A stretch of DNA of 6,804 nt, taken from NCBI GenBank assembly GCA_964361075.1, contig CAYHZL010000184.1, forward strand, positions 1 through 6,804, read 5' to 3'. The position numbers were made by a program, and so were the translations under genes. This DNA comes from CAYHZL01 sp964361075 (lineage in GTDB: Bacteria; Bacteroidota; Ignavibacteria; UBA10030; UBA8401). A model generated the notes under the pieces. The model made no database searches, was not told where the DNA came from, and worked only from the letters and a program-made list of their open reading frames with translations. Below, in pieces: positions 1 to 6,071 of this stretch. How positions within the stretch are numbered: position 1 is the stretch's first letter; every line of letters begins with the position of its first letter.

Positions 1-17
1 CGCGAATACAAACTCAG

Positions 18-488
18 ATGATGAATACAAGAATAAAATCTCTCTCTTACTTCTATTTATTATTTGGTTTTGTGTGTGGTTTTCTCTTTAGCACGTCTTT
101 GACTAAAGATATTTCAACTATTGTTGCAAAGTTCATTACATTAATTTCGCTCGTTATACTTGTGGTTTATGGAAAACAAATAGAATTGGCTTTTCACAAT
201 ATAGATATTCAAAATTGGTCAATTCTTCGGACTCATAGTAAGATATATTTTATTGTTACACGATATGTGCTCTTCCGAGGAATTGTCCTCTTTATCCTTT
301 TTGTTTTTCCTGCTTTAACGACAGTGGAATTATCAAAAGTTATCTTCATTGCAGCGGTGTCTGGATTTCTTTTGCTTGCAAGCATTCTTATTTATTTTGG
401 CAGAGAAGAATGGAAAAATTGTGAACAGGAATATACAATTCAGGTACTTAAGAATGCGGGTGAGCAGGCACGAATTATTCAGAACTAA
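18..488 (+). CDS. Hypothetical four-helix membrane protein (cassette gene, 5' cassette end outside window)
   Basis: A 156-residue protein that I do not recognise as any family. Hydrophobic segments at about residues 10-28, 34-52, 84-102 and 107-127 suggest four transmembrane helices. A roughly 30-residue polar loop lies between helices 2 and 3, and a charged tail of about 28 residues (rich in E, K, Q, N) follows helix 4. Two adjacent ATG codons (18 and 21) could both start it, and only 17 bases lie upstream with no clear ribosome binding site, so the start is uncertain. The stop is only 10 bases before the R'' box of the first attC, the usual place for a cassette gene. No catalytic motif is visible. 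Function unknown; membrane location is inferred from hydrophobicity only. Confidence 0.72.
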   Translation: MMNTRIKSLSYFYLLFGFVCGFLFSTSLTKDISTIVAKFITLISLVILVVYGKQIELAFHNIDIQNWSILRTHSKIYFIVTRYVLFRGIVLFILFVFPALTTVELSKVIFIAAVSGFLLLASILIYFGREEWKNCEQEYTIQVLKNAGEQARIIQN

Positions 489-498
489 AAATTGCGCA

Positions 499-718
499 AC
501 CTAACCAGTCGCTCAAGTCCCGAAGGGATTCCTTTGGAACTGATTTGCAATAGCGCGGCGAAAAAATGGTATTCGAGTTAAAAAATATTTTCATGCTGTC
601 AGTAATTCATAAATCAATTCGCCGCGGCGAACTAACGCGCTGAATGGCGCCAAGGCGCCACAAACAGCCACGCTGTACGTGGTGGCGTAAAGCGCCACTT
701 AGCTCCGGTCCGTTAGGC
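499..718 (+). repeat. attC recombination site 1 (220 bp)
   Basis: R'' is ACCTAAC (499-505), L'' GCTCAAG (511-517), L' CTTAGCT (698-704) and R' GTTAGGC (712-718). R'' and L'' are the reverse complement of R' and L', with one unpaired C in L'', matching the extrahelical base that orients folded attC. Cleavage is expected after G712. The central region holds a palindromic TTCGCCGCGGCGAA (618-631), a TGGCGCC-AA-GGCGCCA hairpin and a CCACG-CTGTA-CGTGG hairpin. It is far longer than typical attC sites. Confidence 0.93.
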
Positions 719-744
719 AGCAAGAAAAATAACAGTATCAAATG

Positions 745-752
745 AGAAAGGA
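745..752 (+). promoter_or_regulatory. Ribosome binding site of the lipoprotein gene
   Basis: AGAAAGGA ends 6 bases before ATG 759 and fixes that start. No convincing -35/-10 pair is seen in the 40 bases between attC1 and the gene, so it may depend on upstream transcription. Confidence 0.7.
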
Positions 753-758
753 TGACTT

Positions 759-1241
759 ATGAAAAAATTCGTAATAGCCTTTATCAGTTTATTTATTTTT
801 GGCTGTTCAGATGATGGAGTATCCATTCCACCTGATATTCCTATTCAAAAATTACTTTCGACACCAGATACAATAGTCGTTGAAAATAGAAGAATATATC
901 TTTCAACTTATATGTGGAGAGATTTTCAACCGATTAGTCCTGAAAATGGACATCCGTTAATTGCAATAGTATATTTAACAGCTGTTGATACAATACCATT
1001 ACCAAAAAATATTTCAGCAGATGGAATTTGGATTGTGTATAACAACGAAGTTTGGAAGTCTTGGCTTACTAGTGAAAGCACTCCACCTGAAATTAAACCA
1101 AATCGTTTGGTTAAAGTTGCTCGTGAAGGTCCTAAATGGGGTCCCAATGTTTTTGTAGATGTTATTGTTCGCATTACTGATGGAAAAGGTGGTTCACAAT
1201 TATTGCGCGGATCGAAACAGTATATTGGTCGTACTGACTAG
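759..1241 (+). CDS. Small putative lipoprotein, function unknown (cassette 1)
   Basis: A 160-residue protein with a lipoprotein signal peptide: a lysine pair at residues 2-3, a hydrophobic stretch at 4-14 and a lipobox IFGC with the cysteine at residue 16. It would therefore be exported, lipidated on Cys16 and anchored in the membrane, probably the outer membrane of a diderm. The mature part has alternating beta-like stretches (for example GIWIVYNNEVWKSW and VFVDVIVRITDGKGG) and probably folds as a small beta-rich domain. I do not recognise the family. The start is supported by AGAAAGGA six bases upstream. The gene is the only one in its cassette (713-1486) and ends 31 bases before the R'' box of attC2. 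Lipoprotein assignment is fairly sure; any function would be a guess. Confidence 0.82.
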   Translation: MKKFVIAFISLFIFGCSDDGVSIPPDIPIQKLLSTPDTIVVENRRIYLSTYMWRDFQPISPENGHPLIAIVYLTAVDTIPLPKNISADGIWIVYNNEVWKSWLTSESTPPEIKPNRLVKVAREGPKWGPNVFVDVIVRITDGKGGSQLLRGSKQYIGRTD

Positions 1242-1272
1242 TCGTTATATTTAAAATTTCAACCGCCTTGTT

Positions 1273-1492
1273 GCCTAACCAGTCGCTCAAGTCCCGAAGG
1301 GATTCCTTTGGAACTGATTTGCAATAGCGCGGCGAAAAAATGGTATTCGAGTTAAAAAATATTTTCATGCTGTCAGTAATTCATAAATCAATTCGCCGCG
1401 GCGAACTAACGCGCTGAATGGCGCCAAGGCGCCACAAACAGCCACGCTGTACGTGGTGGCGTAAAGCGCCACTTAGCTCCAGTCCGTTAGGC
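1273..1492 (+). repeat. attC recombination site 2 (220 bp)
   Basis: R'' GCCTAAC (1273-1279), L'' GCTCAAG (1285-1291), L' CTTAGCT (1472-1478), R' GTTAGGC (1486-1492). By direct comparison it differs from attC1 at two positions only: the first base of R'' and one spacer base between L' and R'. Palindrome TTCGCCGCGGCGAA is at 1392-1405. Cleavage is expected after G1486. This site fills the gap of about 300 bases between the lipoprotein and yefM genes. Confidence 0.94.
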
Positions 1493-1525
1493 GGCACAAC
1501 TTGAATCTTCTGCTTTGTTTGAGTA

Positions 1526-1541
1526 CCTTTTGTAAAAAGGA
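1526..1541 (+). promoter_or_regulatory. RBS of yefM inside a short inverted repeat
   Basis: CCTTTT-GTA-AAAAGG (1526-1540) is a perfect 6-bp inverted repeat whose right arm is part of the ribosome binding site AAAAAGGA. It could weakly hide the site in mRNA or be an operator half-site pair. A TTGAAT at 1501 might be a -35 box, but no good -10 sits at the right distance. Confidence 0.35.
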
Positions 1542-1548
1542 AAATAAT

Positions 1549-1791
1549 ATGCGTACCATTTCAGCAGCACAAATAAAATCAAATTTTTCTCAATTGCTCG
1601 ATGAAGCAGAAGTTTCTCACGAGCCAATTCATATAACGGGAAGAAAGTCACACGGAATTTTAATTTCTGAACAAGATTGGAAAGCGATTCAAGAAACTTT
1701 ATTTTTGCTTTCAATTCCTAAAATGCGTGAATCAATTCGTAAAGGATTGAAAACTCCAGTTGAAAAATGTGCCACGGAGTTGCCGTGGTAA
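1549..1791 (+). CDS. yefM: YefM-like antitoxin of a YefM/YoeB toxin-antitoxin pair (cassette 2)
   Basis: An 80-residue Phd/YefM family antitoxin. The N-terminal part (residues 1-60) has the family pattern: MRTISAAQIKSNFSQLLDEA, then PIHITGRKSHGILISEQDW, as in E. coli YefM (MRTIS...PILIT...LMS). This half forms the DNA-binding dimer; the charged C-terminal tail is the part that normally wraps the toxin and blocks its active site. ATG 1549 is chosen because AAAAAGGA (1534-1541) lies 7 bases upstream; an in-frame TTG at 1501 would add 16 residues but has no such support. The stop overlaps the start of the toxin gene, so the two are probably translationally coupled. Expected role: neutralise the toxin and repress its own promoter. 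Family assignment is firm. Confidence 0.92.
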   Translation: MRTISAAQIKSNFSQLLDEAEVSHEPIHITGRKSHGILISEQDWKAIQETLFLLSIPKMRESIRKGLKTPVEKCATELPW

Positions 1792-2051
1792 CGTGGCAAC
1801 TTGTTTTCACAAAACAAGCCCAAAAGGACTCTAAAAAATTATTATCAGCTGGGCTCAAATCAAAAACAGAGGACTTGCTAAAAGTTATTCAGAAGAATCC
1901 ATTTCAAAATCTCCCACCTTACGAAAAATTAGTAGGAGATTTAACAGGGGCTTACTCTCGTAGAATAAATATCCAACACCGTCTAGTTTATCAAGTTTTT
2001 GAAGAAATTAAAGTTATAAAAGTAATTCGAATGTGGACTCATTACGAATAA
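1785..2051 (+). CDS. yoeB: YoeB-like mRNA interferase toxin (cassette 2)
   Basis: A RelE-superfamily, Txe/YoeB-type toxin, 88 residues from GTG 1785. It shows the YoeB pattern: PF (39-40), a glutamate in PYEKLVGDLTG (E47), SRRI (58-61), HRLVY (65-69) and C-terminal HY (86-87). These align with the E46, R65, H83 and Y84 catalytic residues of E. coli YoeB, so the active site looks intact. Such toxins cleave mRNA in the ribosomal A site and arrest growth. GTG 1785 is preferred because GGAG (1776-1779) lies 5 bases before it and the protein then starts near the family's usual N-terminus; ATG 1767 would add six residues. It overlaps the antitoxin gene by 7 bases. The stop lies 14 bases before attC3. 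Confidence 0.9.
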   Translation: MVTWQLVFTKQAQKDSKKLLSAGLKSKTEDLLKVIQKNPFQNLPPYEKLVGDLTGAYSRRINIQHRLVYQVFEEIKVIKVIRMWTHYE

Positions 2052-2065
2052 TTCTTTTATGTGTT

Positions 2066-2353
2066 GCCTAACCAGTCGCTCAAGTCCCGAAGGTTCGCCA
2101 CGGCGAATGGTGGCGAAGCCATCCCTTCGGGACTTCGCCAGATTCCTTTGGAACTGATTTGCAATAGCGCGGCGAAAAATTTGTGTTCAAGTTAAATTAT
2201 TTTTTTATGCTGTTAGTAAATCATAAATCTAAAAACATTTTATTAATGCGCTGAATGGCGCCAAGGCGCCACAAACAGCCACGTTGTATGTGGTGTCGAA
2301 GATGGCGCCGAAGGCGACAGCGTAAAGCGCCACTTAGCTCCAGTCCGTTAGGC
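2066..2353 (+). repeat. attC recombination site 3 (288 bp, with palindromic insertion)
   Basis: R'' GCCTAAC (2066-2072), L'' GCTCAAG (2078-2084), L' CTTAGCT (2333-2339), R' GTTAGGC (2347-2353). Compared with attC1 it has a 47-bp palindromic insertion (2094-2140) and lacks the TTCGCCGCGGCGAA palindrome, having an AT-rich stretch there instead. Near the 3' side it has an extra GGCGCCGAAGGCGACAGCG segment, shared with attC5. Cleavage is expected after G2347. This site accounts for the gap of about 320 bases between the toxin genes. Confidence 0.92.
2094..2140 (+). repeat. 47-bp palindromic module inserted in attC3
   Basis: The module splits the AAGTCCCGAAGG / GATTCCTTTGG sequence that is continuous in attC1 and attC2. 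It contains TTCGCCACGGCGAA (2094-2107, palindromic but for its centre) and the pair TGGCGAAG (2111-2118) / CTTCGCCA (2133-2140). Its CCCTTCGGGACTT (2124-2136) is also the inverse of the flanking AAGTCCCGAAGG. The first 25 bases recur in attC7 at 6780-6804, and a near-complete reversed copy lies in attC6. Confidence 0.8.
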
Positions 2354-2371
2354 ACACAGAAGAAGATATTA

Positions 2372-2680
2372 TCAAAGTAAGGATTTGTAATTGCGTGCAC
2401 CGTGTAGAATACGATACACAATGATGGTCTTCTCTTCAATTTTATAAAAAATCAAATAATCTAAAACAATGAGATAGCGATATCCTATACGAAGAAGCTC
2501 ATCATCACTAGGCACACGGCCTAAATGCGGATTATTTTCGAGGTGTTGTAAATTTGTTTCTATTTTTTCAGCAATAAAAAGCGCCGCCGGAGGGTTGTCT
2601 GCTAAAATGTAGTCAATGATTTCATTGAAATCTTGTTCAGCAGCAGTTAATAAACGAACTGAATATTTAGACTTGGGCAC
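2372..2680 (-). CDS. ParE/RelE-family toxin, reversed cassette 3
   Basis: A 102-residue toxin of the ParE/RelE superfamily (plasmid stabilisation type). Family features in order: an N-terminal strand (YSVRLLTAAEQDFNEI), the helical hairpin with IDYI...A..FIEKI-like spacing (IDYILADNPPAALFIAEKIE), NPHLGRVP (55-62), then the C-terminal sheet with RIGYRYLIVLDYLIFYKIE and IIVYRILHGARNY. Whether it acts on gyrase (ParE) or on ribosomal mRNA (RelE) cannot be told from the sequence. It starts with GTG at 2680 and overlaps the antitoxin gene by 14 bases, so coupled translation is likely. The gene points against the array direction and against its attC sites, so it cannot be expressed from an upstream integron promoter and depends on the promoter at 2963-2991. 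Confidence 0.88.
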   Translation of the reverse strand: MPKSKYSVRLLTAAEQDFNEIIDYILADNPPAALFIAEKIETNLQHLENNPHLGRVPSDDELLRIGYRYLIVLDYLIFYKIEEKTIIVYRILHGARNYKSLL

Positions 2681-2939
2681 GAATTTTTTTCTTGATGTCT
2701 TTCATGATTTTATCAAGTGAACGTCCTTTATCACCAGTAACTCGCTGAGATTCAGCTACAGCGAGTTTAGAATAAAGTTCAAGTTTTTTCTGTAGTTGGC
2801 TATATTTAGCGATTGACATAACAACCATATCGCCTTCGCCATTTCTGGTGATGAATACAGGTTCATTAGAATTGTGAACAAAATTTGAAATTTCATTCGA
2901 TTTATTTCTCAGGTCTGAAATAGGTCTAATTGTTGGCAT
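2667..2939 (-). CDS. Phd/YefM-family antitoxin, reversed cassette 3
   Basis: A 90-residue Phd/YefM-type antitoxin. Family pattern: PISDLRNKSNEISNFVHNS (6-24), then PVFITRNGEGDMVVMSIAKY (27-46), the classic Phd fold core, followed by a lysine-rich C-terminal tail that would bind the toxin. ATG 2939 is preceded on this strand by AAGGAG at an 8-base spacing, a strong ribosome binding site. It is first in its operon, with the toxin gene starting 14 bases before its stop. A promoter with an overlapping inverted repeat lies just upstream, which fits autorepression by the antitoxin or the complex. Family assignment is firm; partner toxin is clear from position. Confidence 0.9.
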   Translation of the reverse strand: MPTIRPISDLRNKSNEISNFVHNSNEPVFITRNGEGDMVVMSIAKYSQLQKKLELYSKLAVAESQRVTGDKGRSLDKIMKDIKKKIRAQV

Positions 2940-2962
2940 TGCAAAGGCTCCTTTTTTGTATC

Positions 2963-2991
2963 AATATAATATCATTTATATGATAAATCAA
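2963..2991 (-). promoter_or_regulatory. Promoter and probable operator of the reversed toxin-antitoxin cassette
   Basis: On the minus strand, TTGATT (plus 2986-2991) and TATATT (plus 2963-2968) are separated by exactly 17 bases. The spacer contains TATCAT-ATAA-ATGATA (2970-2985), a perfect 6-bp inverted repeat, a likely binding site for the antitoxin. The ribosome binding site AAGGAG is at plus 2948-2953. Promoter placement is by pattern only. Confidence 0.55.
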
Positions 2992-3002
2992 TATGCTTGT
3001 GT

Positions 3003-3242
3003 ACCTAACCAGTCACTCTAGCTGATTTGCATTTCAGCCAGAGGCTGATGAGCCTAAGGCTCAAACGCGGCGAAAAATTTGTGTTCGAGTTAAAAAATAT
3101 TTTCATGCTGTCGGTAATTCATAAATCAATTCGCCGCGGCGAACTAACGCGCTGAATGGCGCCAAGGCGCCACAAACAGCCACGCTGTACGTGGTGTCGA
3201 AGATGGTGCTGAATAGCGCCACTTAGTTCCAGTCCGTTAGGC
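3003..3242 (+). repeat. attC recombination site 4 (240 bp)
   Basis: R'' ACCTAAC (3003-3009), L'' ACTCTAG (3015-3021), L' CTTAGTT (3222-3228), R' GTTAGGC (3236-3242). The L boxes are of the A/T type (ACT paired with AGT), with one mismatch. The left arm differs from attC1: it carries the hairpins CAGCC-AGA-GGCTG (3035-3047) and GAGCCTAAGGCTC (3050-3062), shared with attC6. The TTCGCCGCGGCGAA palindrome is at 3130-3143. Cleavage is expected after G3236. It follows the reversed cassette and occupies most of the gap of about 380 bases to the next gene. Confidence 0.92.
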
Positions 3243-3267
3243 AGTGCAAAAACACACACATCGTATA

Positions 3268-3316
3268 TTGCTCATGACTATAATAAAGACTATATTATAG
3301 TCACAAACAATGGAGG
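3268..3316 (+). promoter_or_regulatory. Promoter, operator and RBS of the cassette 4 toxin-antitoxin operon
   Basis: TTGCTC (3268-3273) and TATATT (3291-3296) are 17 bases apart; an alternative -10, TATAAT, is at 3279-3284. A perfect 10-bp inverted repeat, GACTATAATA (3276-3285) and TATTATAGTC (3293-3302), spans the promoter, and a third GACTATA half-site starts at 3288. This is a strong candidate operator for autoregulation. GGAGG (3312-3316) is the ribosome binding site, 4 bases before ATG 3321. Confidence 0.6.
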
Positions 3317-3320
3317 TTAT

Positions 3321-3611
3321 ATGAAACTCAGTACCGCAGTTAAACCAATCAGCTACTTAAAAGCTCACGCATCTGAACTTATCCGTAATATTACCATTAC
3401 TCAGCAAGCGCTTGTTGTTACTCATAATGGCGAAGCAAAAGTAGTTGTGCAAGACATTCGTTCTTACGAAAAAATGCAGGAAACTCTTGCATTGTTAAAA
3501 ATTCTTACGGGTAGTAAGCAAAACATCAAACGGGGTAAAGTTAAATCATTAGCTGAAACATTTGCCAATGTAGAGAAACGAATTCAAGTATTCAAAAATG
3601 AAAAAATATAA
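3321..3611 (+). CDS. Phd/YefM-family antitoxin (cassette 4)
   Basis: A 96-residue Phd/YefM antitoxin. The N-terminal core has AVKPISYLKAHASELIRNI (6-24) and ALVVTHNGEAKVVVQDIRSY (30-49), matching the family's strand-helix-strand pattern with the conserved xVTxNGEAxxVVxD turn. The C-terminal third (about 63-96) is lysine-rich and would embrace the toxin. ATG 3321 is supported by GGAGG four bases upstream. The toxin gene begins 14 bases before the stop, the same overlap as in the reversed pair of cassette 3. The promoter in front contains a perfect inverted repeat, so autorepression is likely. Only distant similarity to the antitoxins of cassettes 2 and 3 is visible, so this is not a recent duplicate. 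Confidence 0.91.
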   Translation: MKLSTAVKPISYLKAHASELIRNITITQQALVVTHNGEAKVVVQDIRSYEKMQETLALLKILTGSKQNIKRGKVKSLAETFANVEKRIQVFKNEKI

Positions 3612-3924
3612 TATTGTCTTTGATAATTCTGCCGAAGATGATCTTTTTGAAATATATTCTTATGTGGCAATTAATGATTCTGTAGAACGAGCAGATAAAT
3701 TATTTAATGCTCTTCGTAATACTTGCTACAAATTAAAAACTCTTCCTTTAAGAGGGCACATTCCACCTGTGTTATTCGATGTAGGGGTTGTGGAATTTAG
3801 AGAAATACATTACAAACCCTACCGAATATTTTACTCAATTGAAAATAATACCGTTCAAGTTCATTGTGTTTTAGATGGGCGAAGAGATATTCAAACAATA
3901 TTGCAAGAAAGATCTTTACGATAA
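3598..3924 (+). CDS. ParE/RelE-family toxin (cassette 4)
   Basis: A 108-residue ParE/RelE superfamily toxin. Visible family features: FDNSAEDDLFEIYSYV (8-23) as the first strand and helix, a second helix with ADKLFNALRNTCYKLKTLP, RGHIPP, then EFREIHYKPYRIFYSI (the central R-x-Y-R-I-x-Y pattern) and VHCVLDGRRDI near the C-terminus. The target, gyrase or ribosome-bound mRNA, is not decidable from sequence. ATG 3598 has no good ribosome binding site of its own, which fits coupling to the overlapping antitoxin gene. It is the mate of the gene at 3321. The stop lies only 5 bases before the R'' box of attC5, a very compact cassette end. Confidence 0.9.
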   Translation: MKKYNIVFDNSAEDDLFEIYSYVAINDSVERADKLFNALRNTCYKLKTLPLRGHIPPVLFDVGVVEFREIHYKPYRIFYSIENNTVQVHCVLDGRRDIQTILQERSLR

Positions 3925-3929
3925 GCACT

Positions 3930-4126
3930 GCCTAACCAGTCACTCAAGTCCCGAAGGGATTCCTTTGGAACTGATTTGCAATAGCACGGCGAAAATTTTG
4001 TAATCGGGTTTGGAAATATTTTTATGCTGTCAGTAATTCACAAATCAATTCGCCGCGGCGAACTAACGCGCTGAATGGCGCCGAAGGCGACAGCGTAAAG
4101 CGCCACTTAGTTCCAGTCCGTTAGGC
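3930..4126 (+). repeat. attC recombination site 5 (197 bp)
   Basis: R'' GCCTAAC (3930-3936), L'' ACTCAAG (3942-3948), L' CTTAGTT (4106-4112), R' GTTAGGC (4120-4126). It is the shortest complete site here. L boxes are of the A/T type and pair well with one extra C in L''. Palindrome TTCGCCGCGGCGAA is at 4049-4062. It lacks the CCACG...CGTGG hairpin of sites 1, 2 and 4. Cleavage is expected after G4120. Confidence 0.93.
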
Positions 4127-4164
4127 GGACAAATTTCAAAACGGAGATTAAAATTTAACTCGAA

Positions 4165-5657
4165 GTGCCAATAAAAATTATTAAATATTTTCTTGTTTTA
4201 TGTTCAGTCTTATATATCCTTGTATATATTTTTATTGCAGTACAACATATCTTTTATCCATATGAGCTTGAATGGATGGAAGGCGGGATGGTTGACCATG
4301 TTGTACGACTGCTTTCAAGAAAGCAACTCTATACAGAACCATCAATTGAGTTTATACCATTCATATATACACCGTTGTTTTCCTATGTAGGAATGATTAT
4401 TTCAAAAATATTCGGCGTGGGTTTCTTTTCTCTCCGTCTTATTTCATTTCTTTCTTCATTGGGTTGTTTCATAATTATATTCGAATTTGTTAGGAGAGAA
4501 ACCAAATCTTTATTTTTTGCAATTTTGTCAACGGGCTTATTTGCAGCGACCTACAGAATTAGTGGCGCTTGGCTAGATCTTGCAAGAGTAGATTCTTTAT
4601 TTCTATTATTTTTGCTTTGGGTTCCTATCTTCTTCGTTTCTATGAGAGTGCCCTCTCGTTGGTGGTTTCAGGCTTATTAATTTTTTTGTCATTCTTTACA
4701 AAGCAAACGGGTATTGTTGTGGCAATCGCCATGAGTGTCTACTGCTTAATTTATTTGTCTAAATGGAAAAAATTTATTTTCCCTGCGACAGTCTTACTTT
4801 GTTTCATACTTAGTACGCTCGCAATGGATTGGGTAAGTCAAGGGTGGTACAGTTACTATGTTTTTGACCTACCGAACCAACACAAAATGCTTTCGTATCA
4901 AATTATTATATTTTGGATACGTGACTTCATGTATTTATCAGTGGCTTTTACAATTTCTTTAATTTATTGTCTCCTTCTACTCTGGAGATTGAGAAGAAAA
5001 ACAAATGGATATTATATAATATTTTTTCTCAGTATGATTGGAACATCGTGGTTTTCGAGACTGCATGCAGGTGCGTACAACAATGTTCTTTTACCGGCCT
5101 ATATTGTCGTATCTATTTTCTTCGGATTAGGAATTCAAGAAATTACTTCTGGATCTGTAGTACGGTTTCTGAGACAGAAAAATGCTCTACCACAAGATAT
5201 GACAGCAATCAAGATTTTTGTGTTTATTGTTTGCATAGCTCAATTTCATTCATTAGTCTATAACCCATTTGATCAACTTCCATCCAAACAAGACTTAAAA
5301 GCTGGCGATGCTTTTATCAAAACACTTAAAGAGATCAAAGGAGAGGTTTTTATTCCGTTTCATGGTTATGTATCTTCGTTGGCAGGAAAAAATACTCACG
5401 CGCATTGGATGGCAATTGCAGATGTTTTACGAGGCAATGATGAAGAAAAGAAAAAAAAACTTTGCCAACAGTTGGTTGATGTTATCAATAGTAAACAATT
5501 TGAAGCAATCATCATTGACAACGATATAGGTGAAATAAAAAATGAAATATCACAAAACTATATATTTTCGTCTAAAGTTTTCAATTCAAAAAATGTCTTT
5601 TGGCCAGTTACCGGATCGAAAACAAGACCTGAATCGATTTATAAAATATCAAGATGA
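4165..5657 (+). pseudogene. GT-C membrane glycosyltransferase (ArnT/PMT-like) broken by one frameshift (cassette 5)
   Basis: Two overlapping frames together give one polytopic membrane glycosyltransferase of about 497 residues, the usual size for ArnT/PMT-like (GT39-type) proteins. These use polyprenyl-linked sugars on the outer face of the inner membrane. The first part (4165-4620) has a first helix at residues 8-28, then YELEWMEGG (33-41), the acidic first-loop motif expected to hold the catalytic acid, and IYTPLF. The second frame (from about 4620 to 5657) continues with FTKQTG, several more helices, SRLHAGAYNNVLLPAY and a soluble C-terminal domain of about 130 residues. Restoring one G in the GGG at 4619-4621 rejoins them as LLWGSYLLRF. 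The GTG 4165 start lacks a close ribosome binding site; the nearest GGAG is 18 bases away. Substrate unknown. Either a real mutation or a sequencing error. Confidence 0.82.
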
Positions 5658-5678
5658 CAAGTAAATTTTCTGCCTAAC

Positions 5679-5829
5679 CAGTACTGTTCAGATTCTATTG
5701 AAGCACAAAGTCATAGGGAGGATAATCTGGTTAACGATATTCTTTTCGTAAAGCGGAAGATATCTTGTCACTCATGCCTACTACTATGACTTCGCCAATG
5801 ATTTACAATACGAAATTATTGTTCGGATC
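5679..5829 (+). other. Unrelated ~150-bp segment between an intact and a decayed R'' box
   Basis: This stretch matches no other attC in the window. It is AT-rich like the cassette genes. One frame is open for 35 codons from 5735 to a TAG at 5840-5842, ending right at the decayed R'' box, which is where cassette genes usually stop. Another frame reads LVTHAYYYDFANDLQYEII. I recognise neither. It could be the 3' tail of a lost cassette gene or a plain insertion. Confidence 0.4.
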
Positions 5830-6019
5830 AACATACGAGTAGCTCAACCTGACGTTGCAATTCAGCCAGAGGCTGATGAACCTAAGGTTCAAGCGCGGCG
5901 AAAAATTCGTATTGAAATCTAAAAATATTTTCATGCTGTCAGTAATTCTTAAATCAATTCGCCGCGGCGAACTAACGCGCTGGAATTCGCCGCGGCGAAC
6001 AAACAGTTTCAAAGAAATC

Positions 6020-6071
6020 TGGCGAAGTCCCGAAGGGATGGTGGCGAAGCCATCCCTTCGGGACTTCGCCA
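6020..6071 (+). repeat. Perfect 22-bp inverted repeat inside attC6
   Basis: The arms at 6020-6041 and 6050-6071 are perfect reverse complements, each starting or ending with TGGCGAAG/CTTCGCCA, around an 8-base loop TGGCGAAG. With the following bases to 6093 it forms a reversed, extended copy of the module found in attC3 (one mismatch in the shared 30 bases). No T-tract follows, so it is not an obvious terminator. Confidence 0.85.

Noticed and set aside
499..718. attC repeats as a CRISPR array or insertion sequence ends
   Set aside because: Repeats are about 200 bp or more with unequal gene-sized spacers, no transposase and no target duplications; the R and L box layout is that of attC.
926..1174. 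82-codon minus-strand open frame within the lipoprotein gene
   Set aside because: It lies wholly inside a well-supported gene that has a good ribosome binding site and signal peptide; no ribosome binding or family signal of its own.
1174..1368. Minus-strand open frame across the lipoprotein end and attC2
   Set aside because: Its sequence is mostly attC repeat; a similar reading recurs on the minus strand of other attC sites.
1487..1714. 75-codon minus-strand open frame opposite yefM
   Set aside because: Antisense to a firmly assigned antitoxin and begins in the attC R' box; no supporting motif.
2221..2439. 72-codon minus-strand open frame running from the reversed toxin gene into attC3
   Set aside because: Composed of attC hairpin sequence (arginine-rich low-complexity translation) and the toxin gene's end in another frame.
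4605..4625. Programmed -1 frameshift producing the full glycosyltransferase
   Set aside because: No canonical slippery heptamer in the zero frame at the junction; a lost G in a G run explains it more simply.
4967..5529. Additional plus-strand open frames (4967-5263 and 5308-5529) inside the glycosyltransferase
   Set aside because: They are out-of-frame shadows of a coherent membrane protein and show no family pattern.
6020..6071. Large hairpin as an intrinsic terminator
   Set aside because: No run of T follows either arm, and the hairpin is an attC module seen in other contexts.
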